Of a stretch of 64,000 bases of DNA, positions 1 through 19,317 are shown in pieces. Source of the stretch: Mansonella perstans (taxonomy: Eukaryota > Nematoda > Chromadorea > Rhabditida > Onchocercidae); NCBI GenBank assembly GCA_037074765.1, contig JBAMDO010000150.1:1-64000 (forward strand). Reading direction: 5' to 3'. The first letter of the stretch is position 1; every line of letters starts with the position of its first letter. The notes below the pieces were generated by a model, which worked only from the letters and a program-made list of their open reading frames with translations, was not told where the DNA came from and searched no databases. A program made the translations under genes and the position numbers.

Positions 1-2587
1 TTATATTTAAACTTATCACAATGATAAACAAAAATTTTTCTTTCGATTAAACAAACAATCTGTCAAAATTTCAACACATTTTCAGTGTGATACTTATTTG
101 CAAATGATACTGTAAAAATTTCATCACACAGAAATTAAGAAGCAAAATTTTATAATTAAAAAAGGGAGGAAATCCAGAAAATTCTTTCAACAATTTTAAA
201 GGAGACTTCATTGCTGTTCAATTAAAATGGTCTAGGGAAAAGAATGAAAGATTTTTTAGACAAGTATGAAATAAATTTCAATCTCATTAAAGTGCTTCAT
301 ACTATATGTAACAAAAGAAAAAAAAGAATAATAAAAAAACATCACAAAAATATACTTTGTCATTGGCTTATTATAAGTTAATTAGGTATGACAATTAATT
401 CTGTTTTCTTTTTTTTTTTTTTTATGAACAACGTCCAAATATTTCAAAGCAAAATCTTCTTCATTTTTTGTAAGTTTTGCTTTCAAAATAGCCGAGAATA
501 GTATTTCCATGAAAAATAATATTTTTTAGTCAAAAAACATCTAAAGCAGACAAATGACCTTTATTAAGCAAGTAAGTTAATCGCAATCGCAATAAAGAGG
601 GCATTAATGATTTACATTAAAACTGAACACTAATCTTCTTGTTTTGTGATGAAACGATATCGGTTTTATGCAATCAAAATACAGTAAAATAAGGTGCACA
701 GATCATTAAAAAAGTTCGATTAAAGCAAATCAATCTCTAGTTTTCTAGTTAACCAATTTTGTTATTACAGTACACTGAAATAATCGAAATCCATTGATAA
801 CTTTATGCAGATCTGAACCGAAAAATTTTAAATTAAAAAAAGAATCTAAAATTATCCGGGATTTTTTATTTTAAGAAGCTGATTGAAATTTTCAATCAAA
901 CGTCATCTTTAGGGCTTGACATCATACTTTATTATAAATCCTCATGGGTTAATCTTAGGTTTCAAAGTTATGCTCAGTAATTAATTCCAATTTAATTTGT
1001 GTTCGGAGAATATTTTAAGTCGTCCATCATTACTGATCATTGTTAGCGAAAGTAATAATATAATTTAATGAATGTTGGAAATTTAGTCAGTTCAATTGAA
1101 TGACTAACAGTTCAATTGTTGCTTTGATATCTTTCACATCCTTTGCTAAAATCTTGTAGTGCAAAAGTTAAAAATAGTTTCAAAAATTTTATAAGTTAAC
1201 ACGGACGATATTACAGTTGGAAATATATCATATGACAATATGTGTAAGCAAAAAATCGTTTGGAAAGTTTGGGCAGATGAAAAAATTATTTACTGCCAAA
1301 ATTTTACGGTACACAAGATGAAAAGTATATCACAAAATAACGAATTAATCAGAGCCTATTCAAAAGCAAATTAGGGTGAAATCAAGTAATGGAATAATTG
1401 ATAAACTGAGCGAAGTTGTAGTTGAGGGGAAAAAAATGGAATTAAATGTAATTTAACTGCAATCAGAGAAGCAGACTGAATTTCAATTGTTCGATGGAAA
1501 ATTCAATTTTGTTGAATTTTGCATTGGAATCATCAAATTTAAAATTGAAAAAAGTCCCAAAATCTCTTAGAGATACCATAAAATATATGCAAAAAAAGAG
1601 ATTACCTGAAAATATACCCAAATGATTCAAGTGCGTCAAATGCATTCTCCATTCGTCAAATTATTTTTTTAGTTGTTCATAGCAATGAGAGCAATTTTTA
1701 GTCGTTTTTAAAGCTTCAGAGAAATGATTCAGTGACTCTAATTCAGATTTTAATTAAAATAAGTTTATAAAGTATAGGTAAAGTCTGAGTGCAGATGCAA
1801 ATTAATTAAAAAGCAAATTTTTTACATATTTTTCACTCTAATAACTAGAAAATAACAATTAGTCAATGCATTTTGCAAGTGCCAAATATTTTATAGCAAC
1901 GGTGTTTAAGCAAACAAAATTCTACAAATTGTAATGTTTCATATGTTGTGAAATTTGTTCTTAATTTCAAATTTTTAACTTTTATGAATAAATTAAAATG
2001 CATGAATATATTGGTGCAGAAACATTATAAAAATTTTAACTTTTATTTAACTTTCAAAAATTTTAACTTTTATGAAGATTGGTGCAGCGGATGGAATCGC
2101 AGCTATATGTTCGATTAAGTTATTCATTTCTTTAAAATAAAATAAAATCTGTTAAAATGTCACGACTTAGTAACACCAATAGTAACTTCATTTTAATTAA
2201 TATCATCCTGCAAATATATAGACTGGATAATTTTCAGCAATGCAATAAAGGCAATTTCAAAAACAAATTTGTGCTGATAACATTTGATAATTTATTTCGA
2301 GAGATTAAGTGGAGTTGAGAAAAAAATCAACATTTTGCGAATAGGCTTTTTCGTGAATAGGTGAATAGGCAATAGGCGTGAATAGGCGTTGTTTATATCA
2401 AGCATTTATTATTATCACTATTTATTACTATCACTATCATTATTTACATTATTCAATATTTTTCTTATCACTAGAGAAGGAAATATATATTTATTATATA
2501 GCTTAAAATTAGTATGCAAGCTGCAATATGCAATCATAACTTAGAATAATTATACAAATACTGTTGTGATTCATCCATTATATTAAA
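1..2587. other. AT-rich intergenic DNA, no gene seen
   Basis: No open frame with family resemblance was found on either strand. The only texture is homopolymer runs (for example poly-T near 410-423) and a short run of GAATAGGC-like units near 2338-2390. It could contain regulatory DNA or untranslated exons, which cannot be recognised by eye. Confidence 0.5.
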
Positions 2588-3287
2588 ATGTTAATGATTA
2601 ACGTTTACTTGATAATACTGTCTGTGCTTCATTTAGCATTTTGCTATGTTCCGGTTTATATTTGCACATGCTACAAACTAACTCTCTTAGCTAATGGTAA
2701 GTATTAGTGTTTATTTATTCTCTAACTCAAAGCAATATTTGTCGGAAAAAATCGAAGCAATCTTTTGTACAGATATTTTGATTTGAATTATATTCAAAAG
2801 AATGTTGCATAAAGTCGTTTGCAATTCCTTACTGCGCAGTTAATTAACAATATTCTTTGTTCCAAAGCAATGATTGTCATGAAAAACGAAATAATTGTAT
2901 CATGAAATTATTTGGCCTCAACCAAATGGCTCGCAACTACGAGTATTCCGCCGAATGACAAGATATATTGCAAATCTATTAATTCGCTTGTAAATTCTTG
3001 TCAAGAAAAAAATTAATATGCATATAAAATTCTTTTATGTGTGCTCCTTTTGTGTAACTCTGTTAGTTGCAACTACTGGGTACGGCTGTAAAAACTGTAT
3101 AGACCAATCCTTTTATGTGTACCGCCTTATTTGTTTAATTCCCTTTTTATCCAACTGTCAAAATATCTCTCACACATCCGCTATACAAATAATACAAGAA
3201 CTAGCAGTCCATATCCTCAACCAACAGGCTCTGTTCTATTGGACATATGTTCTATTTGCTTCGTATGTTCTATTTGTTTGTGCTTAA
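2588..3287 (+). CDS. Candidate small secreted cysteine-containing peptide, 2 exons
   Basis: Not a recognised family. Exon 1 (2588-2696) starts with ATG and encodes a hydrophobic, signal-peptide-like segment (MLMINVYLIILSVLHLAFC) with further cysteines, and ends at a good GTAAGT donor in phase 1. An acceptor ending at 3066 (CTCTGTTAG) opens exon 2 (3067-3287) in the matching phase, inside a frame open to a stop at 3285-3287. Exon 2 adds cysteines in a GCKNC-type context and a hydrophobic tail. An AATAAA signal lies at 3325-3330, about 40 bases past the stop. The second exon's frame also has its own ATG at 3018 followed by a signal-like stretch, so a one-exon reading is possible. In DNA this AT-rich a chance arrangement is quite possible. 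Confidence 0.22.
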
Positions 3288-3719
3288 TCCTAATTGTTTA
3301 ATTGTTCTTTGTATGTGCTGTTGAAATAAACCGTAAATAATGAATCCTTATTAAATCTTTGTGTTCTTTTTTTTTTTTTTTTGCTGACTGAATTTCATTG
3401 ACCACTTATTGCTATAACAACCATTTCATCGCCTAAAGCCTACAATGAGCAAAAACTTTCATGACAATAGTTATCTACCAATATGTGATTGTGAACTGTG
3501 TTGTAAATATTTGAATTTCTAAACACTTCTCCATTTCTTAACAGTTGCTGCAATTGCCATCTGTCTACGCTGACAGACAAAGCATCCATTGTAAACCTTT
3601 CTTTTTATGCTTTAAATATCTACCAGTTGTCTATGATTATATTTCAAATCCTTTGTAGAATTGTATTGTGTAAATTTTTTGCAACCTGTCAAATACTAAT
3701 ACACCCAGTATGAAAGAGA

Positions 3720-4720
3720 CGGAGTAAATGAGTAAATCACGTTCCTCATTCATTCAGTCATCATTTCCAGCGACGATTTTTCTCTTTCCGAATTTCACAA
3801 ATTAACGGAATTATCCACAATAGGAACGAGCTACAGCGTCTTCATAATTCGTCTGTACTGATTATTACGTCAAACCAGTAAACATCGCTTCCAGGATCGT
3901 TTTCACGACAAATGTTTTGTTGTATCACGAGCTGAGAAAAACGATAATCAGTTTTCATTTCTTCATCGTATCCAGTTTCTCAATATACTTCCCGGATTCT
4001 TGCAGACTAACAGACGACAATCCAAGTGAATGATTCCGTCTTCATTATTTGTCTGTACTGATTATTACATTATCAAATTAATAAACAGTTCCGAAGGTCG
4101 CTTCCACAACAAATATTTTGGGGTACCATGAGCCGAGAAAAACGGCAATCAATTTTCATTTCTTCATCGTCTCTAACTTCTCAATATTTTCTTTTTCGAA
4201 TTCTCTCAAACTAACGGACCGACAATCTAAGTGAATGAATCCGTCTTCATTAATTTGTCTGTTTTGATTATTATTTCAAATCAATAAACAATTGCAAGAA
4301 TCGCTTCCGATAAAAAACACATTCCTCATATAAACAATAAGGAATTCTAACATCAGTTCATTCAATCCAATCTGTTTGCATTCAGTTTTGTACGAGTTCA
4401 ACGTCCAACTTTGCTCTCACTTCGCCCTCCCATCCGATTCATCCTTTAACTCCAGAAAATGTTTTTCTTTTCAGCAAATAAACTTATCTCTGACTGCGCT
4501 TTTATCGTCTGTATCCGCAATAATACTATTACTATCATCAATAAAACTTTACCAAGATTGCGTTTCTGTTCCAGGCAATTAAAAACATCACCATCAATCT
4601 CTTCCAAACAAGGTACCATAAATTTTCACCGCAGTTTCTACAGTAAATGAGCCGGAAAAATCGATCTGTTTCTTTCATTTCGTCATCGTCTCAGTTTCCT
4701 GATATTCCTTCTTCATTTCC
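3720..4720. repeat. Degenerate tandem repeat field, unit about 200 bp
   Basis: Landmark words recur in the same order. GTCTTCAT..TTGTCTGTACTGATTATTAC begins at about 3838 and 4038, with a more diverged copy at 4243. Each is followed by a TCGCTTCC block, a GAGCCGAGAAAAACGG-like block, TTTTCATTTCTTCATCGT, then CTAACGGAC..GACAATC. A partial copy precedes 3838, and a more diverged one runs through about 4515-4700, where GAGCCGGAAAAATCGATC and TTTCATTTCGTCATCGTC are recognisable. Spacing is about 200-205 bp. The short open frames in it look accidental. Confidence 0.7.
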
Positions 4721-6967
4721 GGGAGTTTCCTGATTTCCGGGAATTACCGATGGAGTAACCGATATGTTATTAAGGTAATGTTACCTACAGTAGCAAATTT
4801 AGGGAATTGCTTCCTAGAAAGTAATGTATATGATTTATTAATGCATCAAATTTTAAAATTATTCCCTTAAAATTATTGAATTTCTAGTCTTTAAAATTGT
4901 TAGATTTTTTCCGGAGTATTCAAGAATGATTATTGCGGAAATTTTGGATGATTCAAATGAAATGAATGCTTGAAAGATAGTGAAAGAGAGAAAATACGTT
5001 CACTTGAAAAATTTACAAATTGTGTAAACCGAATATTGTCAATATTTTTCTATTTTTTTATACTGTTTAATTTTAATTTCAACAATATTTCCTAAGAAAA
5101 AAACCTTTTAAATTATTGATGTAAATTATTTAAGGAAAAGAATAGGGAAACTATTGTTTTTTAATAAAAGTCGATACTTTATAACGGACTACTAGTTTGA
5201 TCAGCTATCGCTTGTTATAATATCAAATTTAATGATTGATTTATTTGCTTCAGAAATGCTACCAGTAATAAAAAAGCTAGAAAAATTTAAAATTTTTCAG
5301 GATCCATGAGTTTTATCGTATATTCTCTCCAATTTCGAATTTTTAATCGTATTGTATTCATCCTGTCCACACTTAATTTTCAAAATCTTTTTCTATACCG
5401 GATTTAGGAGTAGTATTATAGATAGTGAAAGATAAATTTCAAAAACTCCAAACATTAGTCGGAATTCCACATATTTCATATATTCTTCGCATAAATTAAT
5501 TGAAAAATATTAGTTTCAGTTAGTTCGATAAATTTATACAAAGCTTTTGCTCATCAACAAAAATTTCTTGCTAAGCAAAAAAAGTTATTAATTTTCCAAG
5601 AAAAACAATTTCTTTCTTTTTAACGCATATTTCTTATTTACTCAAAAATGATAATGAATGGGAATCAATGTTTAATTTTTGATTCTAACTTCATAAGCAA
5701 ACTTTCACATTCCTGCCATTACACACTGCTAAGTGACGAATTTATTTTTTTCCGGATCCGATTTTGATAATTTGAAGTTACAAAAGGTAATCTGAGCAAA
5801 TTATCGAAAGCAAGACATAACACTTACAGCAATTATGTGGCATCTTTTCGATTTTGTTGCGGCTTCATCAGTTAAAGTTACTCGTCACAATTTATGTCTA
5901 TTAATTAGTTAATAGAATATAATTTGTCTTTACATCTAAAATGCTGTAAGTTGATCTCGAAATCCTTATTCCGGAAACTCTGACAATAAATTAAATAATA
6001 TACAAAATGTGGATGTGAAATTTTCATGAAATGTTGACGCAAGTGGATCAAATATATCGCGCCATGGATCTGATTTTAAAAGAACAGCTTTTTTATCAGC
6101 TTAATTTATACTACTAAACAAGCAAAAAGTACATAAGGCACGACTTACAAATCAAAATAAAAAAACCTGAAAACTTAAAAATTGAAATTTCACGCAGGAA
6201 AATCACAATATGACACAGCAAGCATTATGATTTGAAAGGTAAAATATAATTCGGCATTTTTTTTTTTTTTTTTTTTATTAATAAATGAAGCAGAATTGCA
6301 CAGATAGATATCACAGTTGAATCATAACACAAGGTTTAATGTAATTTCTGAAAAGATGTGACAAATAAAGAAGAACTTCAATGCATATACATACCTATTT
6401 ATGTATAAGCAAATATGTATTTTCTTAAATTTGTGAAATGGAATTGCAATTCAAAATTCAGAAGTTTGATTGTCGTATAAGAGTAGGTTAAAGTATGGAA
6501 ATTGCAATAAGGATTGTTCTCTATGTACTTTGAAGGATATTGCGATAAGAAAATTACTTTAAAAGTAACCAAAATAACAAATAATAATATGACTAAATTG
6601 AATTTCACTAATCAGCTTGAATAAAAACCTAATGAAATTAAGCTAAAAGAATGAACTTGGAAGATTATTGTCCGAATTCTTACTTCTCGCATAGCACAAC
6701 ATTAAACAATATTAATACGGATATCTAATGGATATCTAATGTATTAACAATATCTAATGCATTAATAAATTATTGAGCGAAAACTAAAGCTGCTAATAAA
6801 TTTCAACATTTAACGTAGACATTTTTCCAATGTGTAAAAAATATAAATGAAAAGGAGGAATTATAACAAAAATAAAAGTAATAATTAAGAAAAGAGAAAA
6901 AAGGTGAAACCGTACATGTATATTATGGCGATTTTGGAAATTTTTATTGAGTTCAAATGAAAAAGAA
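4721..6967. other. AT-rich spacer downstream of the branching enzyme gene
   Basis: No coding region recognised. A reverse-complement AATAAA (TTTATT at 6943-6948) sits about 20 bases past the branching enzyme stop and could be its polyadenylation signal. A long T run lies near 6259-6277. Confidence 0.4.
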
Positions 6968-12836
<5,869 letters not shown>

Positions 12837-12844
12837 TGCTGATC

Positions 12845-12856
12845 GCCCCCTGTGAA
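12845..12856 (-). promoter_or_regulatory. Candidate spliced-leader or 5'UTR acceptor of the branching enzyme gene
   Basis: On the minus strand TTTCACAG ends at 12850, 13 bases before the ATG at 12836. In nematodes an acceptor this close to the start codon is often a trans-splice site for a spliced leader. It could equally close an ordinary 5'UTR intron; sequence alone cannot decide. Confidence 0.4.
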
Positions 12857-13425
12857 ACGTTATACATCATTTTTTTCAAAAAAAAAAAGTTTTTAAAAAA
12901 AAAAGTTTTCAAACAAAAAAAAACTTCGATGTTGCAGCAGTGAAAATTCATTCATTTCAAATCATCACATTTTAATCTGAAATGATATTTTTCAATACTG
13001 CAATCACAAAAACAACACCTTAATGTCTGAAATGTGAGAAGACCATAAAGTTTTTAAAATTAATTAAAAATATTTTTAAAAAAAAAAAAATGCAAACTTT
13101 CTTAAAAAAAGTAAAGAAAAGAAGAAAGAATTTTAGTTGAAAACAATTTTAACGAGAAAAGCACTTCTTAAAAATATCGATTCAATAAAAGTTTGCATTC
13201 TATGTTGAAAAAAAATCCCGAACACTGATACGCTGATACATAGTAATGAAAGAATTTAACGAGATAGCTATATAATAACTGGAATGATTTCCGATTAAGA
13301 AATCCCGAATATTAGGAAAACTCCAAAAAGTTTAACATTTTGTGAAAGTTTACAAATGCTATTGAAAAATTGTTGGGAACTTAATAAAACAACAAAATGA
13401 ATTTAATTATTCTGAAATAACTGAC

Positions 13426-13540
13426 ATACATACATACATACATACACATACATACAGAAACATACACAAACATACTCTAATAGCAAAATAAAAAAAAGAC
13501 CGATAGAGAGGTAGAAAAAGAGAGAGAGAGAAAAGTTGAG
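13426..13540. repeat. CATA/ACAT and GA microsatellites upstream of the branching enzyme gene
   Basis: A tetranucleotide run of CATA units (about 13426-13475) is followed by a purine tract with GAGAGAGAGAGA (about 13502-13540). On the coding strand of the neighbouring minus-strand gene the latter is a CT tract about 670 bp upstream of its ATG. Confidence 0.8.
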
Positions 13541-13608
13541 GAAAGGTGGAAGAAAGATGAGGTCTATTGTTTAATGGCTCCGTTAAGCAATTTACAATAT
13601 ATTATTAG

Positions 13609-13620
13609 CGGTCGCGACCG
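13609..13620. other. 12-bp GC-rich perfect palindrome
   Basis: CGGTCGCGACCG is its own reverse complement and stands out in strongly AT-rich DNA. It lies about 770 bp upstream of the branching enzyme start. It could be a dimeric factor site or chance. Confidence 0.6.
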
Positions 13621-14589
13621 AATATTAGTACGGAATATAGTTGAAATAAAGCATTAAAATAATTCATTTTGTTTTGTTTTTATTTTATCTTTTGGAATTA
13701 TTCTTAGTGCACAATAATTATGATCATTTTCATTGCTTTTTTTTAATATTTAGCTTCAAAACTATTGTTACTATTACTAATGCTACTACTACCATTGCTA
13801 TTTCTCGTCCATTATTCTTTATCACGATTGATTTAAGTTATCCGATTATGAAGAAGAACATTTTTAAAAACATTTAAATTTTTATTCATTTTCTAAAAAA
13901 AAAAATTACAAATATCACTTTGAGATAATCAATTTAAATTAATTCTCTAATTTAAAACAAGTTTTTAATCAATTAATTAAAAAGCATTAAGGAAATTTCA
14001 TTTCCCAACAAGCATTGTCGAATTTTTACCCATTTTAAACACTTTCAAATAATTAATTTAAATTAATTTTCTAACTTAAAATAAGTATAAACAAACAGAG
14101 ATTTATTAGTGAATAAAATTAATTGATGAATAGTGAATTAATTAATTAGCGAATGTGTTAAAGCAAACAAACAAACAAACGAAGAAATATGCTCTTCCGA
14201 TTGTTCTCTATTAATCAACCACATATCATACTAATTTTCAATTTCATTCTTATTTGACATTAACTTTTGATCTCCACCATATGGCAGAAAAATCCAAAGT
14301 AAATTTATATTATAAAGATTGTTTGATTGAACATTTGTTAGATAAGTAATTCATTATTCAAAATTAATAAATTAAATATTTGGAAGCTTAAAATGATGAA
14401 CCACTTGTTTAACTTGTGTTTAACTTATCAATCAAAATAGTGCATTGTTTAAATGTTGCAAACAAAATGCCTTATTTTAAAGAACGCCTGGCCCAAAGTA
14501 ATTAAGCCTATTAGTAAATGTCAAAATGTTGTAAATAATCTTTGGTACGAATGCTGTAGCAAACTTCCGATTTCAATCACAAGCCATTT

Positions 14590-14704
14590 TTTTTCATTTC
14601 ACCGATATCCTAATCTTTTGATTTCACCGATATCTGATAATAATCTTCGATTCCTCAACCATATCTGATGCTAATCTTCGATTTCAACCGCATCTGATAA
14701 TTAA
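14590..14704. repeat. Short tandem repeat, unit about 30 bp
   Basis: Roughly four copies of a unit containing GATTTCACCGATATCTGATAATAATCTT with substitutions; near-copies begin at about 14592, 14620, 14649 and 14680. Surrounding DNA (12857-17700) shows no recognisable gene. Confidence 0.6.
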
Positions 14705-17700
14705 TTGGTTTTCAACTAATTTAATGACTTTAAAACGTCCTCAGAGTATTTTATTTTGGAGCAAAAAAACATTTCTTATATTGCTTGTATGGAGTTTTCT
14801 TATTCAATTATTTTAATTCCTATTCAATTCCTCATATATTTGATTCGTTAATTTCTTTTCTTGAACTAAAAGTTTTTCCCATTTTGCAAATTTGACTCCT
14901 TTAATTTAATTCTTTCTTTACTATTCATTTGAATAATTTCCAACTTTTTTCCCCTTCCTTAAATATGAAATTGAAAAAATTATTGAATTGTGTTCTACGT
15001 TGAAATTCACCCTACAATTCGTGAAATAATTTAATAAAGTAGGAAAGATTAATTGAAATTAATTTAGTAAGGCTGTTTTGATTCTGAAATAAACCAGTGA
15101 ATCATTTGCTTACTTCAAGCCAGTGAAGGTATTATTTTGTTAATACTTCAGATCGATAATAATTTGTCTGATGAGTACTTTTTTTTTGCAAGACTAATTA
15201 GTTATTGGTTTAGTTTCCACAGACGAGAACTTTGTGCTAACCAATTTCACATAATCGCTTCATAGCAGTGATTAATGGATTCGTTATTGCTACTAAAATT
15301 TTTTTATTTAAGTTTTACAATTTAAAACAAATGAGAATTCCAAAATTGGCAAAATATTTTCTCCTTTTTTCTTTTTCTTTCCACAAAAGAAAATCATTTG
15401 CAAAGTTATTGAAGGACAAAATTAGCTGTTTGAAATGTTTCATTCAAAAATAAATTCAAATATTCAAATGTTCAATTCCATGCAAATAAAAATTAAAATT
15501 CTTACGGTACAAAGCTTAGATTAAATTTAGTAAAAAATTAAATTTAGTGAAAAAAATAGGAAGTGAAAACAAATTTCGCTCACTGATTGAGCAATTTTAA
15601 TTTATGACATTTAAATAAGCCAACAAATGCACTAAAACGAAGATTAGGAAAATACGTAAAATCAAATAACATCAAAAAAATTTTGTTTTTTTACTTTTTA
15701 GGCCACTCAAATCAGATGAAATAGAAATGATTTAACAGATGTTCAAGTTTTTACAGTTTGTCTAAATTTCAGTTCTAGTTAATACTTAAATTTTAAATGA
15801 TTTTAGAAGATTTTTTTTAAGACTAAAATTTTCATTGATATTTTTTATCTTTTTGACTTAATGTCTATTACACGAATCAAATAATCTGTACTTGAAAAAA
15901 TCCCTTTTAAGTATCAATAATAGCTAATCTGAAAATTAATGGCTGGAATATTTTTACAGATTTCATCATTAATCGTTTTTTGCCGGATTAAATTTTGACA
16001 ATTAAAATTCTGGTATATATATGGTAGTTGTGTGAAGTAAGTGTCATATGGGATTTAATTCATCCACTGGAATATTTGTTTATCATAAAAATAGTCTGAA
16101 TGATGAATGATTCATAGAGAGATATGAGCCAGGACAGTGGTAATTTCTTATTTTTAGCTAATTTTTAGCAAGCTTAATAATGAATCCTAGCTTACTGTAA
16201 CTATTTTGTTATTAGAATTTGGAGCATAACATGTCAGATTATTTAAATAGCTAAATATCCAGTTTAGAAATATTTCAGTGCAGTGGATAATTGTATGTAC
16301 TGTACATGTCATTAACTGACAAAATGACTGTCGATTCATTTAATTCAATTCCAAATAGTAGATTTCAATAAAAGTTTTTTTAAGCATTTGCTAAGGCTTA
16401 CTTAGACATTTGGACAAATGCAATTGTATTTACTCTTTACTTTATTTATTTTCTCTGCTTTACATACTATTTTATTTTTCTTACTTTACCTCACTTTTCA
16501 TTACTTTAACTTTATTTTATTATTAATTTTACTTTATCAATTTATATATCATTCCATTTTAATCGCCGGATTATTTAATGCATGCAATTGATCGCTGAAT
16601 AAAAAATGTAAATTTTTCAAATTTTTCTTTTTCTTCTTTTCTTTTTGTAATCTTCTTTGCATTTCAAAATTTTTAACATTTTCCATTTTATCATTCATTC
16701 CAATTCGATTGTTAGAGAATTGTAAAAAAAAAAATTGCAATATTGCAATTTGTGAAAGAAATATTTAAAAAAAAGAAGAAAAAAATGAAAAATGGAATTT
16801 TGTTAAAAAAATGAAACAGTTTCCATTTGTTTAATTCCCCTGAAAAAAACAAATTCTTTTTTTTAAAAATTTAAATTCTCTAAATTGTTTTATTGTGTAA
16901 ATACATATAAAAATAAAATCACTATGAAAATAGAAGCAATTTAGTAAATATCAAAAATTTTTTTGCATTTTATTCGAATGATTTTAATACGAGTAGATTA
17001 AATGATAAATTGAAAAAATAATATTTATAATTAATATAACCATCACTTACCTATGATTACATATATCATTGTGTCATTTAAACGGAATGAAATGTGTGTG
17101 TGCAAAATAGAAACTGATAGTTCCGGCATTATTTTTTATTAATTTCTAATTTACTTAACATTCACTCATTAATCATTTGTTGGCTTCGTCCTTTTTTTTT
17201 TTTTCTTTTTTTTTCACTTCGTGTAAAATTTTCCAAACAAAACTTCAACAAATTAATCATTTATTTGTATGTATCGGTGTTGTGTTGTTCACCTGTCTAT
17301 CTATCTTATTATTGTGCATTTTGTCTGTGCAATATCTTTCTATCTCTACTACAATATCTGTGTATGTATATTTTTTATTAGTTGGTTTAAATTAATTTCA
17401 GGTTTTTATTTTTTCCATTTAAATTACAAATGAGAAACAAGTATTCATATCTTTTCCACTTCTTTTCCATTTTCATTTGCATGTTGTGAAAAAAAAGAAA
17501 AAAGGAAGCATAACTGAATGAAATATTTCAAAAGAAATTTTTCAAATGTCATATTGATGGCATTTTGTAAGCAATTGAAGTTTTTCAATTGAAATTTATG
17601 AATTTTACCTTTCTTTTGCCTTTTCTTTTTAATTAAACAGTATCACAGAGTTCAACTATATGCTATAAGATTGATATAAATAAAACTTTATGCGGAAAAA

Positions 17701-17715
17701 TGATAATATGTTTGG

Positions 17716-17912
17716 TTGTTAACTGCGACCAAATGCAATCCTTCAATTCGTCATCAATCTAAGCAAGATATAATGATCCTATTTAGTCGTACCGCGGCCG
17801 TAACTTTCACTTATATAGTTTTATTGGTAAAGAAATTTAGCGGAACAGTAGTGGACGGTCAGTTTGTTTTGCTGGTTTCTTTAGAATCTAGTGATATTGT
17901 TTGGTTTAATCG
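17716..17912 (+). other. Possible upstream coding or leader exon of the BRE-4 gene
   Basis: This stretch is less AT-rich than its surroundings (it contains ACCGCGGCCG) and stays open until an excellent GTGAGT donor at 17913 in phase 2. An internal ATG gives a hydrophobic start (MILFSRTAAVTFTYIVLLV). An AG at 19315-19316, one base before the BRE-4 ATG, would join it in frame. Phase agreement alone has a one-in-three chance, and the residues resemble nothing I know. It may be an untranslated first exon or spurious. Confidence 0.25.
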
Positions 17913-18005
17913 GTGAGTTACGTATGTTTTCACGTTCCTCTACGTTGCGTGAAGATTAAATCTTTTTTTATGGTTATATATGCATTTCTAACATTAGTTA
18001 GTATT

Positions 18006-18007
<2 letters not shown>

Positions 18008-18041
<34 letters not shown>

Positions 18042-18091
18042 ACACACACACACATACACACATATACATACGCACACACACGTATACACAC
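18008..18091. repeat. CA dinucleotide microsatellite
   Basis: A nearly pure CACA run with a few TA interruptions. The open frame across it, rich in His-Thr, is a repeat artefact. Confidence 0.95.
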
Positions 18092-19317
18092 TTTAAACAT
18101 GAGTTCATCTATAATTTTGTTTTTTGAAAAGCTTTGTTATCATACGAAAAGTATTGGAAAAGCATTACGATAATAAGTTCCAATTCCTAATTTGAATTTG
18201 AATTGAAATTTGAAATTAAATTGAAACTTGAAGTTTTTTTTAGTGAAAAGGCCATTGTAACACTTGCAAATAATTCAGGAAAATAGATGTTATATTTAAC
18301 GTATGTTTAAAACATTTATTTTGTTAATGTAATAATTTTAATCATATTCTTTTATTTTGGGAATTTACAATTTGGTATTAGATGATGGTAAGGAAGCAAA
18401 TTTCATGCAGTTTTTATTGATTCAAAGAGATGATCCTCTCAAGAACAACACTGTAAGCTATGGTAAACTTTTTTCAAAATCTTATCATTGTTTTAAAAAT
18501 TTCTAAAACTTATTGTTGACCATGGTGTTGCTAATAATTGCAAAATTTTCATATTTCAAAAATTTGAAGCATAGTTTATAAAATTTAGCTAGTCTTGATG
18601 TTCTTCAAGTAAGATTTCATGTTTCAAAGAAATTATGATTTCGTGTTTCAAAGAAATTACAGTTAAAAGTAAGACATTATTTATCGTTCTATGCCATATA
18701 ATTTAAAACTTGTTATACTTATGCTCGATTAATTATAATCGATATTTGGTGAATATATTATTATGATTTGCACGAATGTCTCAAATTTTATATGTGTTTA
18801 CAAAGCATGTTTTCCTTGATACGGAAAAGGCGAAAGTGTAGTATGTAAATTCCTCCGCTGGCATATAAAACATCATTTGTTTGCTTTCAACAGATGATGT
18901 TGTTGTTCTATTGGCAACTGAACACCGAGTAGTCTGGTGATTATTGATAGCTTTTCATCTGTAGATATTAATTTTTACATCTCCTAGGCTAGTATTATAT
19001 TTTGTTAAGATTGCGATTACTGAATATGATTTTGCTGAATCAGTTTTCAATTCACTATAACTATTGGGTGTTCTTCGAACATTGTAAAACCACTATCAAT
19101 GTTTTAAAAAATTTTAAACACTGCGGTTATTCCAAGTATTCTGAAACTGATTTTATGGTTGATAGATAAGAAGATTATCTGCTTGCTATTATATTTTATG
19201 AATGATTTTGATTTTGACGGATTTTGCACTTTTAATATATTGCAGATCAGCAACATTGTGTTTCTATCAGATCGTTCACGAATTTGGAACCAATAATCAC
19301 TAAGGATATAAAACAGA

